Source of the DNA: Bacillota bacterium
GTDB lineage: Bacteria > Bacillota > Clostridia > Lachnospirales > CAG-274
Length of the DNA: 64,000 bases
NCBI GenBank assembly: GCA_017460805.1
Contig: JAFUAF010000064.1
Coordinates: 28,050 to 92,049, forward strand
Reading direction: 5' to 3'
In this document: positions 26,216 through 34,909 of the stretch, one piece after another
How the letters are laid out: every line of letters starts with the position of its first letter
Numbering within the stretch: the stretch's first letter is position 1
The notes under the pieces: generated by a model
The model's database searches: none
What the model saw: only the letters and a program-made list of their open reading frames with translations
Told to the model about the DNA's origin: nothing
Program-made: the position numbers and the translations under genes

Positions 26216-27583
26216 ATGGCAAAAGAAATACCTTACAAGATCTATCTTGAGGAAAGCGAGATGCCTAAGCAATGGTACAATGTAAGGGCTGATATGAAAA
26301 ACAAGCCCGCACCTTTGCTCAACCCAGGCACAGGCAAGCCCATGACGGCGGAGGAACTGGAGGCGGTATTCTGCAAGGAGCTTGTTAAGCAGGAACTTGA
26401 CAACGAACACGCATATATCGACATTCCCGAGGAGATCAGAAGTTTTTATAAGATGTACCGCCCGTCGCCTTTGGTGCGTGCGTACTGTCTTGAAAAGGCG
26501 CTCGGCACACCCGCGCATATCTACTACAAATTCGAGGGTAACAACACTTCGGGCAGCCACAAATTAAATTCCGCCATCGCTCAGGCTTATTACGCAAAAA
26601 AGCAGGGCCTTAAAGGCGTAACTACGGAAACGGGTGCAGGTCAGTGGGGCACGGCGCTTTCTATGGCGTGTGCATATTTCGACCTTGCCTGCGAGGTATA
26701 CATGGTAAAGGTGTCGTATGAACAAAAGCCTTTCAGACGTGGGGTAATGCGTACTTACGGCGCAACGGTAACTCCGTCTCCGTCCATGACAACAAATGTC
26801 GGAAGAAAGATAAACGAAGAATTCCCGGGTACAACGGGAAGTCTCGGCTGTGCTATCTCAGAGGCTGTTGAAGCGGCTGTGAGCAAAGAGGGCTATCGTT
26901 ATGTTCTCGGTTCGGTTCTTTCTCAGGTACTTTTACATCAGTCCGTTATCGGTCTTGAAACCAAGGCGGCGCTTGATAAATACGGCATTAAGGCAGATAT
27001 GATAATCGGCTGTGCGGGCGGCGGCTCAAATCTCGGCGGCCTTATCTCACCTTTTGCGGGCGAGATAATAAGGGGCGAGGCAGAATATGACATCCTTGCC
27101 GTAGAACCCGCATCCTGCCCAAGTCTTACACGCGGCAGCTATGTTTACGATTTCTGCGATACGGGTAAGGTTTGCCCACTTGCAAAAATGTATACTCTCG
27201 GCAGCGGCTATATCCCTGCGCCCAACCATGCGGGCGGTCTGAGATACCACGGCATGAGCAGTATCGTATCACAGCTTTATGACGACAAGATAATCCGTGC
27301 AACAAGTGTTACACAGACGGAAGTGTTCAAGGCAGCGGAGCAGTTTGCAAGAACGGAAGGTATCCTTCCCGCACCCGAGAGCAGCCATGCAATAAAAGTT
27401 GCCATAGACGAGGCGCTTAAATGCAAGGAAACGGGCGAGGCAAAGAATATCGTATTCGGTCTTACGGGCACGGGTTACTTTGATATGGTGGCATACCAGA
27501 AGTACAATGACGGCGAAATGGAAAACTATATCCCCACCGATGAGGAGATAGCGGAGTCCATAGCAAAGTGCCCAAAAATTTAA
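26216..27583 (+). CDS. TrpB2-type tryptophan synthase beta chain
   Basis: A PLP enzyme that makes tryptophan from indole and serine. The 455-residue length and the long N-terminal extension (YNVRADMKNKPAPLLNPGTG) mark the TrpB2 branch, which does not need a tight TrpA complex. The PLP lysine is K116 in GSHKLNSA; the phosphate loop CAGGGSN starts at residue 266. It lies 15 bases after the GH5 gene with AAAGGAGAG, so it is apparently in the same transcript. No trpA or other trp gene is nearby. Confidence 0.93.
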   Translation: MAKEIPYKIYLEESEMPKQWYNVRADMKNKPAPLLNPGTGKPMTAEELEAVFCKELVKQELDNEHAYIDIPEEIRSFYKMYRPSPLVRAYCLEKALGTPAHIYYKFEGNNTSGSHKLNSAIAQAYYAKKQGLKGVTTETGAGQWGTALSMACAYFDLACEVYMVKVSYEQKPFRRGVMRTYGATVTPSPSMTTNVGRKINEEFPGTTGSLGCAISEAVEAAVSKEGYRYVLGSVLSQVLLHQSVIGLETKAALDKYGIKADMIIGCAGGGSNLGGLISPFAGEIIRGEAEYDILAVEPASCPSLTRGSYVYDFCDTGKVCPLAKMYTLGSGYIPAPNHAGGLRYHGMSSIVSQLYDDKIIRATSVTQTEVFKAAEQFARTEGILPAPESSHAIKVAIDEALKCKETGEAKNIVFGLTGTGYFDMVAYQKYNDGEMENYIPTDEEIAESIAKCPKI

Positions 27584-27685
27584 CGTGAACGACAAAAATA
27601 ATCGGTCGTTCACGTTATTTGGGGCTCATAAATAATCAGACTCAAACAAGTTTAAGTCCGATTATTTAATTCGCTTACTATAAAA
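27584..27685 (+). repeat. Two-hairpin repeat, copy B
   Basis: Begins at the trpB2 stop. Hairpin CGTGAACGAC/GTCGTTCACG, then GGGGCTCATAAATAATCAG and a second hairpin (GACTcAAAC/GTTTaAGTC within AATAATC/GATTATT), ending TTCGCTTACTATAAAA. Homologous to 18108-18210, with stem bases changed in a compensating way. Confidence 0.8.
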
Positions 27686-27690
27686 AAATA

Positions 27691-27718
27691 TTGATTTTAT
27701 TGTTAATTATGCTATAAT
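27691..27718 (+). promoter_or_regulatory. Promoter of dockerin CE12 esterase
   Basis: TTGATT, 16-base spacer, TATAAT, six bases downstream of the two-hairpin repeat. Confidence 0.65.
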
Positions 27719-27758
27719 GATAATATAGCAATTATATATTTATAAAGGAGGAAAACTT

Positions 27759-29882
27759 ATGAAAAAAAGTTCCAAAAGAACTTTAAGCCGCATTCTTGCG
27801 GGTGTCATGACTGTTTCATCGCTTTTTGTAAGTGCAGTCACAACACAGGCAGCGGGTGTGACTAAGGGTTATTTAAGTGATTCCGTTAATGTTCAGGCAG
27901 CAGCATCCGCTGTTGCGGGCGATCTTGACGGCGACGGCATTCTTACTTCAAACGATGCTTCTATCGCTTACAGACTTGCACTTAACCCCGATTATTTCGG
28001 AAAGGGTGCGTATGACCTTAATGCTGCCGATGTTATCGGCAATGACGGTGTTCGCACAGAGGATGCGGCCGTTATTTTACAGGCTGTGCTTTTAGGCACA
28101 AGCGTTGCAAACGTTATTGCAGGCATGCCTGCCGAAGAAACAACAGAGGCGACCACAGAAGCAACTACGGAAACCACAACAGAGGCTACTACAGAAGCTA
28201 CAACGGAATCACAGACAGAAGAGACCACAGCCGAAATTGATAATTCGGGTATCAAGGTTTATGTTGTAGGTGACTCCACAGCTTGCCACTACGGCGAAGA
28301 ATCCGATACAAACTACTGGTTCAAGCGCGTTGGCTTCGGCGACGGCTTACAGCAGTATATGACGGATGATGTTGAGGTTATCAACCTTGCTCTTTCGGGC
28401 AGAAGCTCCAAGAGTTTTGCAACAGGCATCAACGAAAACGGCAATGTTGACGAAGATGCTGTAGCGAACTATGCACAGCTTTTATCCGACATCAAAGCAG
28501 GCGATTATCTTATCATTGCCTGGGGTCATAACGACGAAAAGACAGATAAATTCAGATTTACGGATGCGACCAAGGATATCAATGATGAAACATCATTCAA
28601 GTGGTCACTCTACAACCGCTATATCAAGGTAGCTCAGGATGCAGGTGCAACACCTATCCTTTGCACACCTATCATCAGACGCGGTACGGGTACAAGAGGC
28701 ATCAGCGGCAACGATATCCATCAGCCTACGGGTCTCGGCGACTACGGCGCAGCAGTAAGAGAGCTTGCTTCCGAACTTAATATCCAGCTTATCGACAACC
28801 TTGAAAACACCAAGGCACTCTGGACAGAACTTGGCAAGGGTCAGGATGTTAAAGAAGTTGCGGCAGCCATGGTAAAAGAGGGTACTATCGAAAAACTTGC
28901 ACTTGATGCAGGCGTACTTCCCAACGGCTATGCAGCACTTCACGCAGCAGTTCAGGACGGCGGCGTTGACAATACTCACCTTAACAAGTACGGCGCAGAC
29001 TATGTTGCTTACATGATGGCAAAAGACATCAAGGCAGCAGAAACCTGCTCACTTTCCAAGTATGTAAAAGACGGTATCGAAGCTCCCGTATTCGATAACG
29101 ATGCTACAGTAAACAAAAACTGGGTAGCATTTGACGAGGGCGTATATGTTCCGAGTTCTATCTGGAAACTTACAAGCCCATGGGCAGGTTCCGTATTCGG
29201 CGCAAGTGTCGGCGATATCACAGAGGACAGTCATCCTTCACATGACATCGTAGAAGTTAACGGACCTAACGAAGTTTATCTTAAAGCTGCGGGCAGCAAG
29301 GGTAAGATCGCTTCCAACTGCGACGGTATCGTAATGTACTTCCAAGAACTTGACAAGGATCAGGATTTCAGACTTACAGCTACAGCAGAAATGGCAGAGG
29401 ATTACCTTGCAAGCACAAACCAGACAGCATTTGGTCTTATGCTTCGTGACAACGTATTCTCCGATACAAACTACAACACAAACGCACACTACATCGCTGT
29501 CGGCAACACATCACAGAACAGCGGCAGAAACCTTGTTTCTGTTTGGAGAAGAGGTACTGTGACACCTCCCGAAGATCCCGAAAAGGCAGCGGATTTCGAC
29601 CCCGCTAAGAACCTCATTCAGGAAAATATCAGATCTACGGTAGAAACTGCTACAGATAACGATGCTCAGTTCGTTAAGGGTACACAGGTAAAACTTGTAC
29701 TTGAAAAGAAAGACGGCGTTTATACATTACAGTATGGCGACGAAGCTCCTTTCACAGCAACCGTTGAAGATTGGGCTAACACAGACCTTACAGCACACAA
29801 CCCCGATAAGGTATTTGCAGGCTTGTTTGTTGCAAGAGCGTGTGAAGTTACTTTCAAGGATGTTGAAATGACACTTTACTAA
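27759..29882 (+). CDS. Secreted dockerin CE12 acetylesterase
   Basis: A 707-residue extracellular pectin deacetylase candidate. Signal peptide 1-31; N-terminal type I dockerin (GDLDGDGILTSNDASIAYRL near 50, second loop VIGNDGVRTEDAAVILQAVL); a TTEAT-repeat linker (about 127-160); a CE12 SGNH esterase with GDS at 171-173, GRSSKSF near 215, AWGHND near 250, and the Asp/His pair D404/H407 in DNTHLNKYG; and a C-terminal beta-sandwich of about 230 residues, probably carbohydrate-binding. It is a secreted counterpart to the cytosolic CE12 at 23533. GGAGGAAA ribosome site. Confidence 0.9.
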   Translation: MKKSSKRTLSRILAGVMTVSSLFVSAVTTQAAGVTKGYLSDSVNVQAAASAVAGDLDGDGILTSNDASIAYRLALNPDYFGKGAYDLNAADVIGNDGVRTEDAAVILQAVLLGTSVANVIAGMPAEETTEATTEATTETTTEATTEATTESQTEETTAEIDNSGIKVYVVGDSTACHYGEESDTNYWFKRVGFGDGLQQYMTDDVEVINLALSGRSSKSFATGINENGNVDEDAVANYAQLLSDIKAGDYLIIAWGHNDEKTDKFRFTDATKDINDETSFKWSLYNRYIKVAQDAGATPILCTPIIRRGTGTRGISGNDIHQPTGLGDYGAAVRELASELNIQLIDNLENTKALWTELGKGQDVKEVAAAMVKEGTIEKLALDAGVLPNGYAALHAAVQDGGVDNTHLNKYGADYVAYMMAKDIKAAETCSLSKYVKDGIEAPVFDNDATVNKNWVAFDEGVYVPSSIWKLTSPWAGSVFGASVGDITEDSHPSHDIVEVNGPNEVYLKAAGSKGKIASNCDGIVMYFQELDKDQDFRLTATAEMAEDYLASTNQTAFGLMLRDNVFSDTNYNTNAHYIAVGNTSQNSGRNLVSVWRRGTVTPPEDPEKAADFDPAKNLIQENIRSTVETATDNDAQFVKGTQVKLVLEKKDGVYTLQYGDEAPFTATVEDWANTDLTAHNPDKVFAGLFVARACEVTFKDVEMTLY

Positions 29883-29892
29883 AATTCCAATT

Positions 29893-29925
29893 ACGGCCCC
29901 GTACATTGTACGGGGTCGTTTTTTA
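29893..29925 (+). terminator. Terminator of dockerin CE12 gene
   Basis: ACGGCCCCGTAC and GTACGGGGTCGT form a long stem with a three-base loop, followed by TTTTTT. Confidence 0.95.
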
Positions 29926-29929
29926 GTTG

Positions 29930-29958
29930 TTGAAATAAGTTTCTATATGTGATATAAT
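29930..29958 (+). promoter_or_regulatory. Promoter of folate operon
   Basis: TTGAAA, 17-base spacer, TATAAT, directly after the preceding terminator. Confidence 0.8.
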
Positions 29959-29998
29959 TATTTACATATACGATTTTTAACTTGGTGAGGGGATAGAA

Positions 29999-31222
29999 TT
30001 GGACTATCGGCAGACAACAGAATATATAGAAAGCCTTGCAAAATTCGGTGTTGTACTGGGGCTTGACAATATGCGTGCGCTTTTGTCACGGCTTGGGCAT
30101 CCCGAAAACGGGCTTAAAATAATACATATCGCGGGTACAAACGGCAAGGGCTCGGTCGGGGCTTTTATTTCGGCCATGCTTCGTGCAAAGGGTTTTAAAG
30201 TCGGACGTTATGTTTCGCCGACAATTTTTTGTTATGAGGAGCGTTTTCAGATAAACGGCGAAAATATCAAAAAAACAGACCTCCCGCACTATATCACACA
30301 GGTAAAGAATGCGGCCGAGGGAGCTGTTTCTCCGACAGTGTTTGAAGTGGAAACGGCGGCGGCGCTTTTGTACTTCAAGAGCGAAAACTGCGACTATGTA
30401 CTGCTTGAAGTGGGCATGGGCGGCAGGCTCGATGCCACAAACGCGGTCGAAACCACGCTTCGCTCGGTCATTACAAGCATAGGCCTCGACCATACCGCAA
30501 TTCTCGGCGATACGATAGATAAAATTGCCTTTGAAAAGGCGGGCATAATAAAGCAAAACGGCACAGTCATCTCCGCCGTTCAGCAAAAGGAAGCGGCAGA
30601 GGTGCTTGAAGAGGTATCGTCCGATAAAAACGCAAAGCTTATTTTCTGTGAAGAGCCCGTTATCCGCAAGGACAAAACTTTTGATTATAAAACGCATAAA
30701 AACCTTAAAATAAGCCTTGCGGGTACATACCAGTATAAAAATGCGGCGCTTGCCATAGAGGTCTTTGACACCCTTTACAATGACGATAAGGCGGTGCGCG
30801 AGGGTCTTGCAAATGCAGAGTGGGCAGGCCGTTTTCAGATAATGGAGGGCGACCCGACTTTCATTTTTGACGGGGCACACAATCCGCAGGGCATAGAAGC
30901 ACTTGTAAGCTCGCTTGAAAACTATAAAGATATAGTCTTTGTCTGCGGTATCTTTGCCGACAAGGACTATAAGCAAATGGTAAAAACCGCCGCACCGCTT
31001 GCAAAAAAGGTGTTTACGATAACGCCGCCGTCACCGAGGGCGCTTGATAACGAAGAACTGAAAAACGAATTTTTAAACTATCTGTCGGATGTGACCGCTC
31101 TGCCGCTTGAAGAGGCGCTTGATGCGGCTTTTGATATGAAAGGCCGAACGGTTGCGGTCTTTGGCAGCCTGTCTTTCCTGGGCAGAGCCATAGAATATGT
31201 AAGGAGCAAAAAACATGGATAA
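29999..31222 (+). CDS. folC: Folylpolyglutamate / dihydrofolate synthase
   Basis: Adds glutamate to dihydropteroate or folates. The 407 residues carry the P-loop GTNGKGS at 46-52, the [17 protein letters not shown] segment near 72-88, [12 protein letters not shown] near 136 and the HTAILG segment near 164, all typical of FolC. The start is TTG, preceded by GAGGGGATAG; no ATG fits better. First of the folC-folE-HD-folP operon, overlapping folE by 8 bases. Confidence 0.95.
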   Translation: MDYRQTTEYIESLAKFGVVLGLDNMRALLSRLGHPENGLKIIHIAGTNGKGSVGAFISAMLRAKGFKVGRYVSPTIFCYEERFQINGENIKKTDLPHYITQVKNAAEGAVSPTVFEVETAAALLYFKSENCDYVLLEVGMGGRLDATNAVETTLRSVITSIGLDHTAILGDTIDKIAFEKAGIIKQNGTVISAVQQKEAAEVLEEVSSDKNAKLIFCEEPVIRKDKTFDYKTHKNLKISLAGTYQYKNAALAIEVFDTLYNDDKAVREGLANAEWAGRFQIMEGDPTFIFDGAHNPQGIEALVSSLENYKDIVFVCGIFADKDYKQMVKTAAPLAKKVFTITPPSPRALDNEELKNEFLNYLSDVTALPLEEALDAAFDMKGRTVAVFGSLSFLGRAIEYVRSKKHG

Positions 31223-31766
31223 AGATAAAATTATGCAGGGCGTAAGGCTTATACTTGAGGGCGTGGGCGAAGACCCCGAACGCGAGGGTCTGCGTGATAC
31301 ACCGCTGCGTGTTGCAAAAATGTATGAGGAGATATTTGCGGGTCTTAACGAGGAGGCGGCAGTCCATCTTTCGCGTACCTTTGAGTCCGCAAACAGCGAC
31401 ATTATTGTCGAAAAGGACATTACTTTCTATTCCACCTGCGAGCATCATCTTATGCCGTTTTTCGGCAGGGCGGCTATCGGCTATATCCCAAACGGCAAAG
31501 TTGTCGGCATAAGCAAACTTGCGCGCACCGTGGAAGTTTTTGCAAGACGTCCGCAGATACAGGAACAGCTGACCGTGCAGATAGCGGATGCCATTATGGA
31601 AAATCTCGATACAAAGGGCGTTATAGTAGCTATCGAGGCCGAGCATACCTGCATGACCATGCGCGGCGTAAAAAAGCCCGGTACAAAGACATTTACACTT
31701 GTTTCCCGCGGCGTTTTTGAGACCGATACCGACCTCAGAAACCTGTTTTTGAATATGATAAAATGA
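31215..31766 (+). CDS. folE: GTP cyclohydrolase I
   Basis: Converts GTP to dihydroneopterin triphosphate, the first pterin step. At 183 residues it is normal for the family. Zinc ligands lie in TCEHHLMPF (C75, H78) and CMTMRG (C146). [20 protein letters not shown] (about 95-114) is a family signature. Overlaps both neighbours in the folate operon. Confidence 0.97.
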   Translation: MDKDKIMQGVRLILEGVGEDPEREGLRDTPLRVAKMYEEIFAGLNEEAAVHLSRTFESANSDIIVEKDITFYSTCEHHLMPFFGRAAIGYIPNGKVVGISKLARTVEVFARRPQIQEQLTVQIADAIMENLDTKGVIVAIEAEHTCMTMRGVKKPGTKTFTLVSRGVFETDTDLRNLFLNMIK

Positions 31767-32239
31767 AACGCATAAAACTTTTGCTTGAAAACACGGAATA
31801 TCAAAAAATGCTCGACACCATAACCGAAGCGGAGAAAGACAGGATATTCTGCCGCCATACATTGCAGCATTTTTTTGATACGGCGAGAATTTTATATATT
31901 TTTTGCCTTGAAGAAAAGCTCGATATCGACAAGGAGCTTATTTATGCTATTGGCCTTTTGCACGATATAGGCCGTGCTTCGCAGTATACCGACGGTACGG
32001 AGCATCATAAGGCAAGCGCCGATGCCGTGCGGTATTTTATGCCGCTTTGCGGATTTTCGGAAAACGAGACCGAAAGGGCGGCGGCAGCCATACTATCCCA
32101 CAGAAGCGGGGATAATGATGACGAAATAGCAAAACTTTTGTACAAGGCGGACAAAAGATCGCGCCTTTGTTTTGACTGCGCGGCAAGGGACAAATGTAAC
32201 TGGAGCCGCGAAAAAATGAATTTGGAGCCTTTTATATGA
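31763..32239 (+). CDS. HD-domain phosphohydrolase in folate operon
   Basis: A 158-residue metal-dependent phosphohydrolase. His in [14 protein letters not shown] (near 31), the HD pair H67/D68 in [11 protein letters not shown], and a later His in ILSHRSGDN make up the HD site. The C-terminus has a [10 protein letters not shown] cluster that could bind a metal. It overlaps folE and folP by 4 bases each. A role in removing phosphate from the pterin precursor is attractive but inferred from position; no characterised relative is recognised. Confidence 0.8.
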   Translation: MKRIKLLLENTEYQKMLDTITEAEKDRIFCRHTLQHFFDTARILYIFCLEEKLDIDKELIYAIGLLHDIGRASQYTDGTEHHKASADAVRYFMPLCGFSENETERAAAAILSHRSGDNDDEIAKLLYKADKRSRLCFDCAARDKCNWSREKMNLEPFI

Positions 32240-33039
32240 TAATAGACAGCAAAAACTACGATAACCGTACCTATATTATGGGTATACTTAACGCAACGCC
32301 CGATTCTTTTTCGGACGGCGGCAAATTCAACAGCATAGATGCGGCACTTTACCGTGCCGAGCAGATAGTGAACGAGGGCGGGGATATAATAGATATCGGC
32401 GGAGAGTCCACACGCCCCGGGCATACACAAATAAGCGACAGCGAGGAAATAGAACGCACAGCCCCGATAATCGAGGCTGTTTCGGGCTGTTTTGAACTTC
32501 CCGTTTCCATAGACACCTACAAGCCCGCCGTTGCCGAAGCCGCACTTAAAGCGGGGGCGGTAATGGTAAATGATATTTGGGGTTTTAAATACGACAAAAA
32601 AATTGCCGATATAACGGCAAAATACGGCGCGGCCTGCTGTCTTATGCACAACAGGGACAACACGGACTACGGCGATCTTATCACAGATGTTTTAAACGAG
32701 CTTGGGCAGTCCGTGGAGATCGCGCTTGCGGCGGGTGTGGATAAAAATAAAATATGTATCGACCCGGGTGTCGGCTTTGGCAAGACATACGAACAAAATT
32801 TGGAGATAATAAACAAGCTTGACAGACTTTCGGTTCTGGGCTATCCCGTACTGCTCGGCACATCGCGAAAAAGCGTGATAGGCCTTGCGCTTGATTTGCC
32901 CGTAGAGGAAAGGCTTGAGGGAACGCTTGCGACAAGTGTTGTCGGCGTGATGAAAGGCTGCCGTTTTCTGCGTGTGCATGACGTGCTTGCAAACAAAAGG
33001 GCGGTCATGATGACGGAGAAGATACTGGAGAGGGAATAA
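32236..33039 (+). CDS. folP: Dihydropteroate synthase
   Basis: Joins p-aminobenzoate to hydroxymethyl-dihydropterin diphosphate, the sulfonamide target. The 267 residues include MGILNATPDSFSDGGKF (loop 1, about 15-31), IIDIGGESTRPG (about 50-61), VSIDTYK (about 90), CIDPGVGFGKT (about 174) and LLGTSRKSVIG (loop 7, about 211). Stop is 2 bases before the GH5 start. folB and folK, often adjacent, are absent here. Confidence 0.96.
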   Translation: MIIDSKNYDNRTYIMGILNATPDSFSDGGKFNSIDAALYRAEQIVNEGGDIIDIGGESTRPGHTQISDSEEIERTAPIIEAVSGCFELPVSIDTYKPAVAEAALKAGAVMVNDIWGFKYDKKIADITAKYGAACCLMHNRDNTDYGDLITDVLNELGQSVEIALAAGVDKNKICIDPGVGFGKTYEQNLEIINKLDRLSVLGYPVLLGTSRKSVIGLALDLPVEERLEGTLATSVVGVMKGCRFLRVHDVLANKRAVMMTEKILERE

Positions 33040-33041
33040 AA

Positions 33042-34643
33042 ATGAAATTTTTAAAGATAACCGCCGCGGCACTTGTGCTTTTTTGCATGAATGTGAGCAC
33101 ATATGCGGCGGACAATATGCAGATAGTAAAAAATATGCGTCTTGGCTGGAATCTGGGCAATACTTTCGACAGTTATGGCGGCGGAAGCGATCCCGATACG
33201 GCGGAGACCTACTGGGTACACGTAAAGACCGACAAACAGATGATAGACGATATAAAGGCGCAGGGCTTCAATGCGGTCAGGATACCTGTTACCTGGTATG
33301 AAAAGGTAAATAACGGCAAAATAAATGCCGATTGGCTTGCGCGCGTAAAAGAGGTCGTTGATTACTGTATTGAGGATGATATGTATGTTATCCTCAACAC
33401 CCACCACGAAGAGGGGTATATCGTGCCGACCTATGCAAAGGCCGACAGCTCCGAAGCGTATTTAAGAAATTTATGGTCGCAGATAGCGCCGTATTTCAAG
33501 GACTATGACGAGCATCTTGTTTTTGAGACCCTGAACGAGCCGAGGATAACAGGCGATGCGTCCGAGTGGACAAACGGCACGGAAGAGACCCGTTCTGTGA
33601 TAAACCGCCTTAATAAAGCGGCTTTGGAAGAGATAAGAAAATCGGGCGGCAACAATTCGGAACGTCTTGTTATGTGTCCCGGAAATGCGGCTTCTATTCC
33701 CGCTTCAACGGGATTTGAACTTCCCGACGATGAAAATATTGCGCTTTCTGTGCATCACTACGCGCCCTATGGTTTTGCTATGGATAAGGACGGCACGAAA
33801 TACTGGGGCAGCGAGGAGGATAAAACAGCGCTTGACAGTGAGTTAAAGGGCTTGTACAACCGCTTTGTTTCAAAGGGTGTGCCCGTAATTATAGGCGAAA
33901 TGGGCGCGACCGATAAAATGAATACTTCCGCGCGCGAAACATGGGCAAAATTCTATGCACAGACCGCCAAAAGCTATGGCATTACCTGCTTTGTGTGGGA
34001 TAACAATGTTATAACCACGGATGAAAACGATTGCAGGGAGCATTACGGCCTTTACAACAGAAATTCGCATACATGGTATTACCAAAGTATAGCAAAGGCG
34101 TTTTCCGACGGTGTAAATGCCGCCGTACCGTATACGGGCGGCACGAGCGACCCGTATACGCTGGTGCTGTTTGACCGCACGGTCTCACTTACGGGCTGGG
34201 ACAACGAGTCTGTCGGCGATCCGCCCGAGCTTAAAGAGGGGTATTATATTACCGTTAAATACAGCGGGGATGCGCCAAATCTGGTTTTTCAGAACTATAC
34301 CATAGACGGCGAGTGGAACACCATACAACCCGAAAAAACGGAAAACGGCGTTGCCTACTACAGTTATAACGATATAGTAAACGGCTGCCGCGCAGGCTAT
34401 GCAAAACAGAACAAAATGTACGTTTCCGCAAAGGGCAGTTCGCTTTCATTCAGCGAGGTCTGCGTTGTCACACCGCATAAAACGGGAGATGTATCGGGCG
34501 ACGGCAAGGTAAACGGGACAGATGCAAAGATAATTCTGCTCGATATAAGCAATATCCGAAAAATGCTCGCATCCGACCTGCTTGCAGACATTGACGGCAG
34601 CGGAAACGTGAATTTGCTGGATGTAATAAAGGCACTTAAATAA
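33042..34643 (+). CDS. Secreted GH5 endoglucanase with dockerin
   Basis: A 533-residue extracellular beta-glucanase. Signal peptide 1-22; GH5 (subfamily 4-like) barrel about 25-355 with GWNLGNTFDS, acid/base E166 in ETLNEPR, SVHHYAPY near 235 and nucleophile E286 in IIGEMGA; a beta-sandwich module about 370-470 (CBM-like); and a type I dockerin (GDVSGDGKVNGTDAKIILLD, then ADIDGSGNVNLLDVIKAL). It starts 2 bases after folP with GGAGAGGGA inside the folP end, so it shares that operon, an odd partnership. Confidence 0.93.
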   Translation: MKFLKITAAALVLFCMNVSTYAADNMQIVKNMRLGWNLGNTFDSYGGGSDPDTAETYWVHVKTDKQMIDDIKAQGFNAVRIPVTWYEKVNNGKINADWLARVKEVVDYCIEDDMYVILNTHHEEGYIVPTYAKADSSEAYLRNLWSQIAPYFKDYDEHLVFETLNEPRITGDASEWTNGTEETRSVINRLNKAALEEIRKSGGNNSERLVMCPGNAASIPASTGFELPDDENIALSVHHYAPYGFAMDKDGTKYWGSEEDKTALDSELKGLYNRFVSKGVPVIIGEMGATDKMNTSARETWAKFYAQTAKSYGITCFVWDNNVITTDENDCREHYGLYNRNSHTWYYQSIAKAFSDGVNAAVPYTGGTSDPYTLVLFDRTVSLTGWDNESVGDPPELKEGYYITVKYSGDAPNLVFQNYTIDGEWNTIQPEKTENGVAYYSYNDIVNGCRAGYAKQNKMYVSAKGSSLSFSEVCVVTPHKTGDVSGDGKVNGTDAKIILLDISNIRKMLASDLLADIDGSGNVNLLDVIKALK

Positions 34644-34713
34644 TTTTTTTTTCAAAAATTAAAAAAAATACTGGATTTTTGTTTTTTTATATGGTATACT
34701 ATTGTAGTGCCAT

Positions 34714-34801
34714 GGAGAGTTAGCGAAGTGGTCATAACGCGCGGCACTCGAAATGCGGTTGTCCTTTATTGGGCACGTGGGTTCGAATCCCACACTCTCC
34801 G
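34714..34801 (+). tRNA. tRNA-Ser(CGA)
   Basis: Acceptor GGAGAGT/ACTCTCC, anticodon loop CTCGAAA (CGA), long variable arm GTTGTCCTTTATTGGGCAC and T arm GTGGGTTCGAATCCCAC. The anticodon stem CGGCA/TGCGG contains one G-G mismatch at the second pair. Confidence 0.93.
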
Positions 34802-34805
34802 TTTT

Positions 34806-34835
34806 AAAAACTGTCGTTTTTACGGCAGTTTTTTT
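34806..34835 (+). terminator. Terminator of tRNA-Ser(CGA)
   Basis: AAAAACTGTCG and CGGCAGTTTTT form a stem with a T-rich loop and a run of seven T. Confidence 0.85.
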
Positions 34836-34909
34836 GTTGCGAAAAAATTTGAGATGTGTTAAAATATATGTATGAGATATTGAACGGATAAATTTGCGGA
34901 GGTGACAGT

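Noticed and set aside
28136..28230. Short spaced direct repeats resembling a CRISPR array
   Set aside because: They encode the TTEAT linker of the dockerin esterase; units are immediately adjacent, in frame and without spacers.
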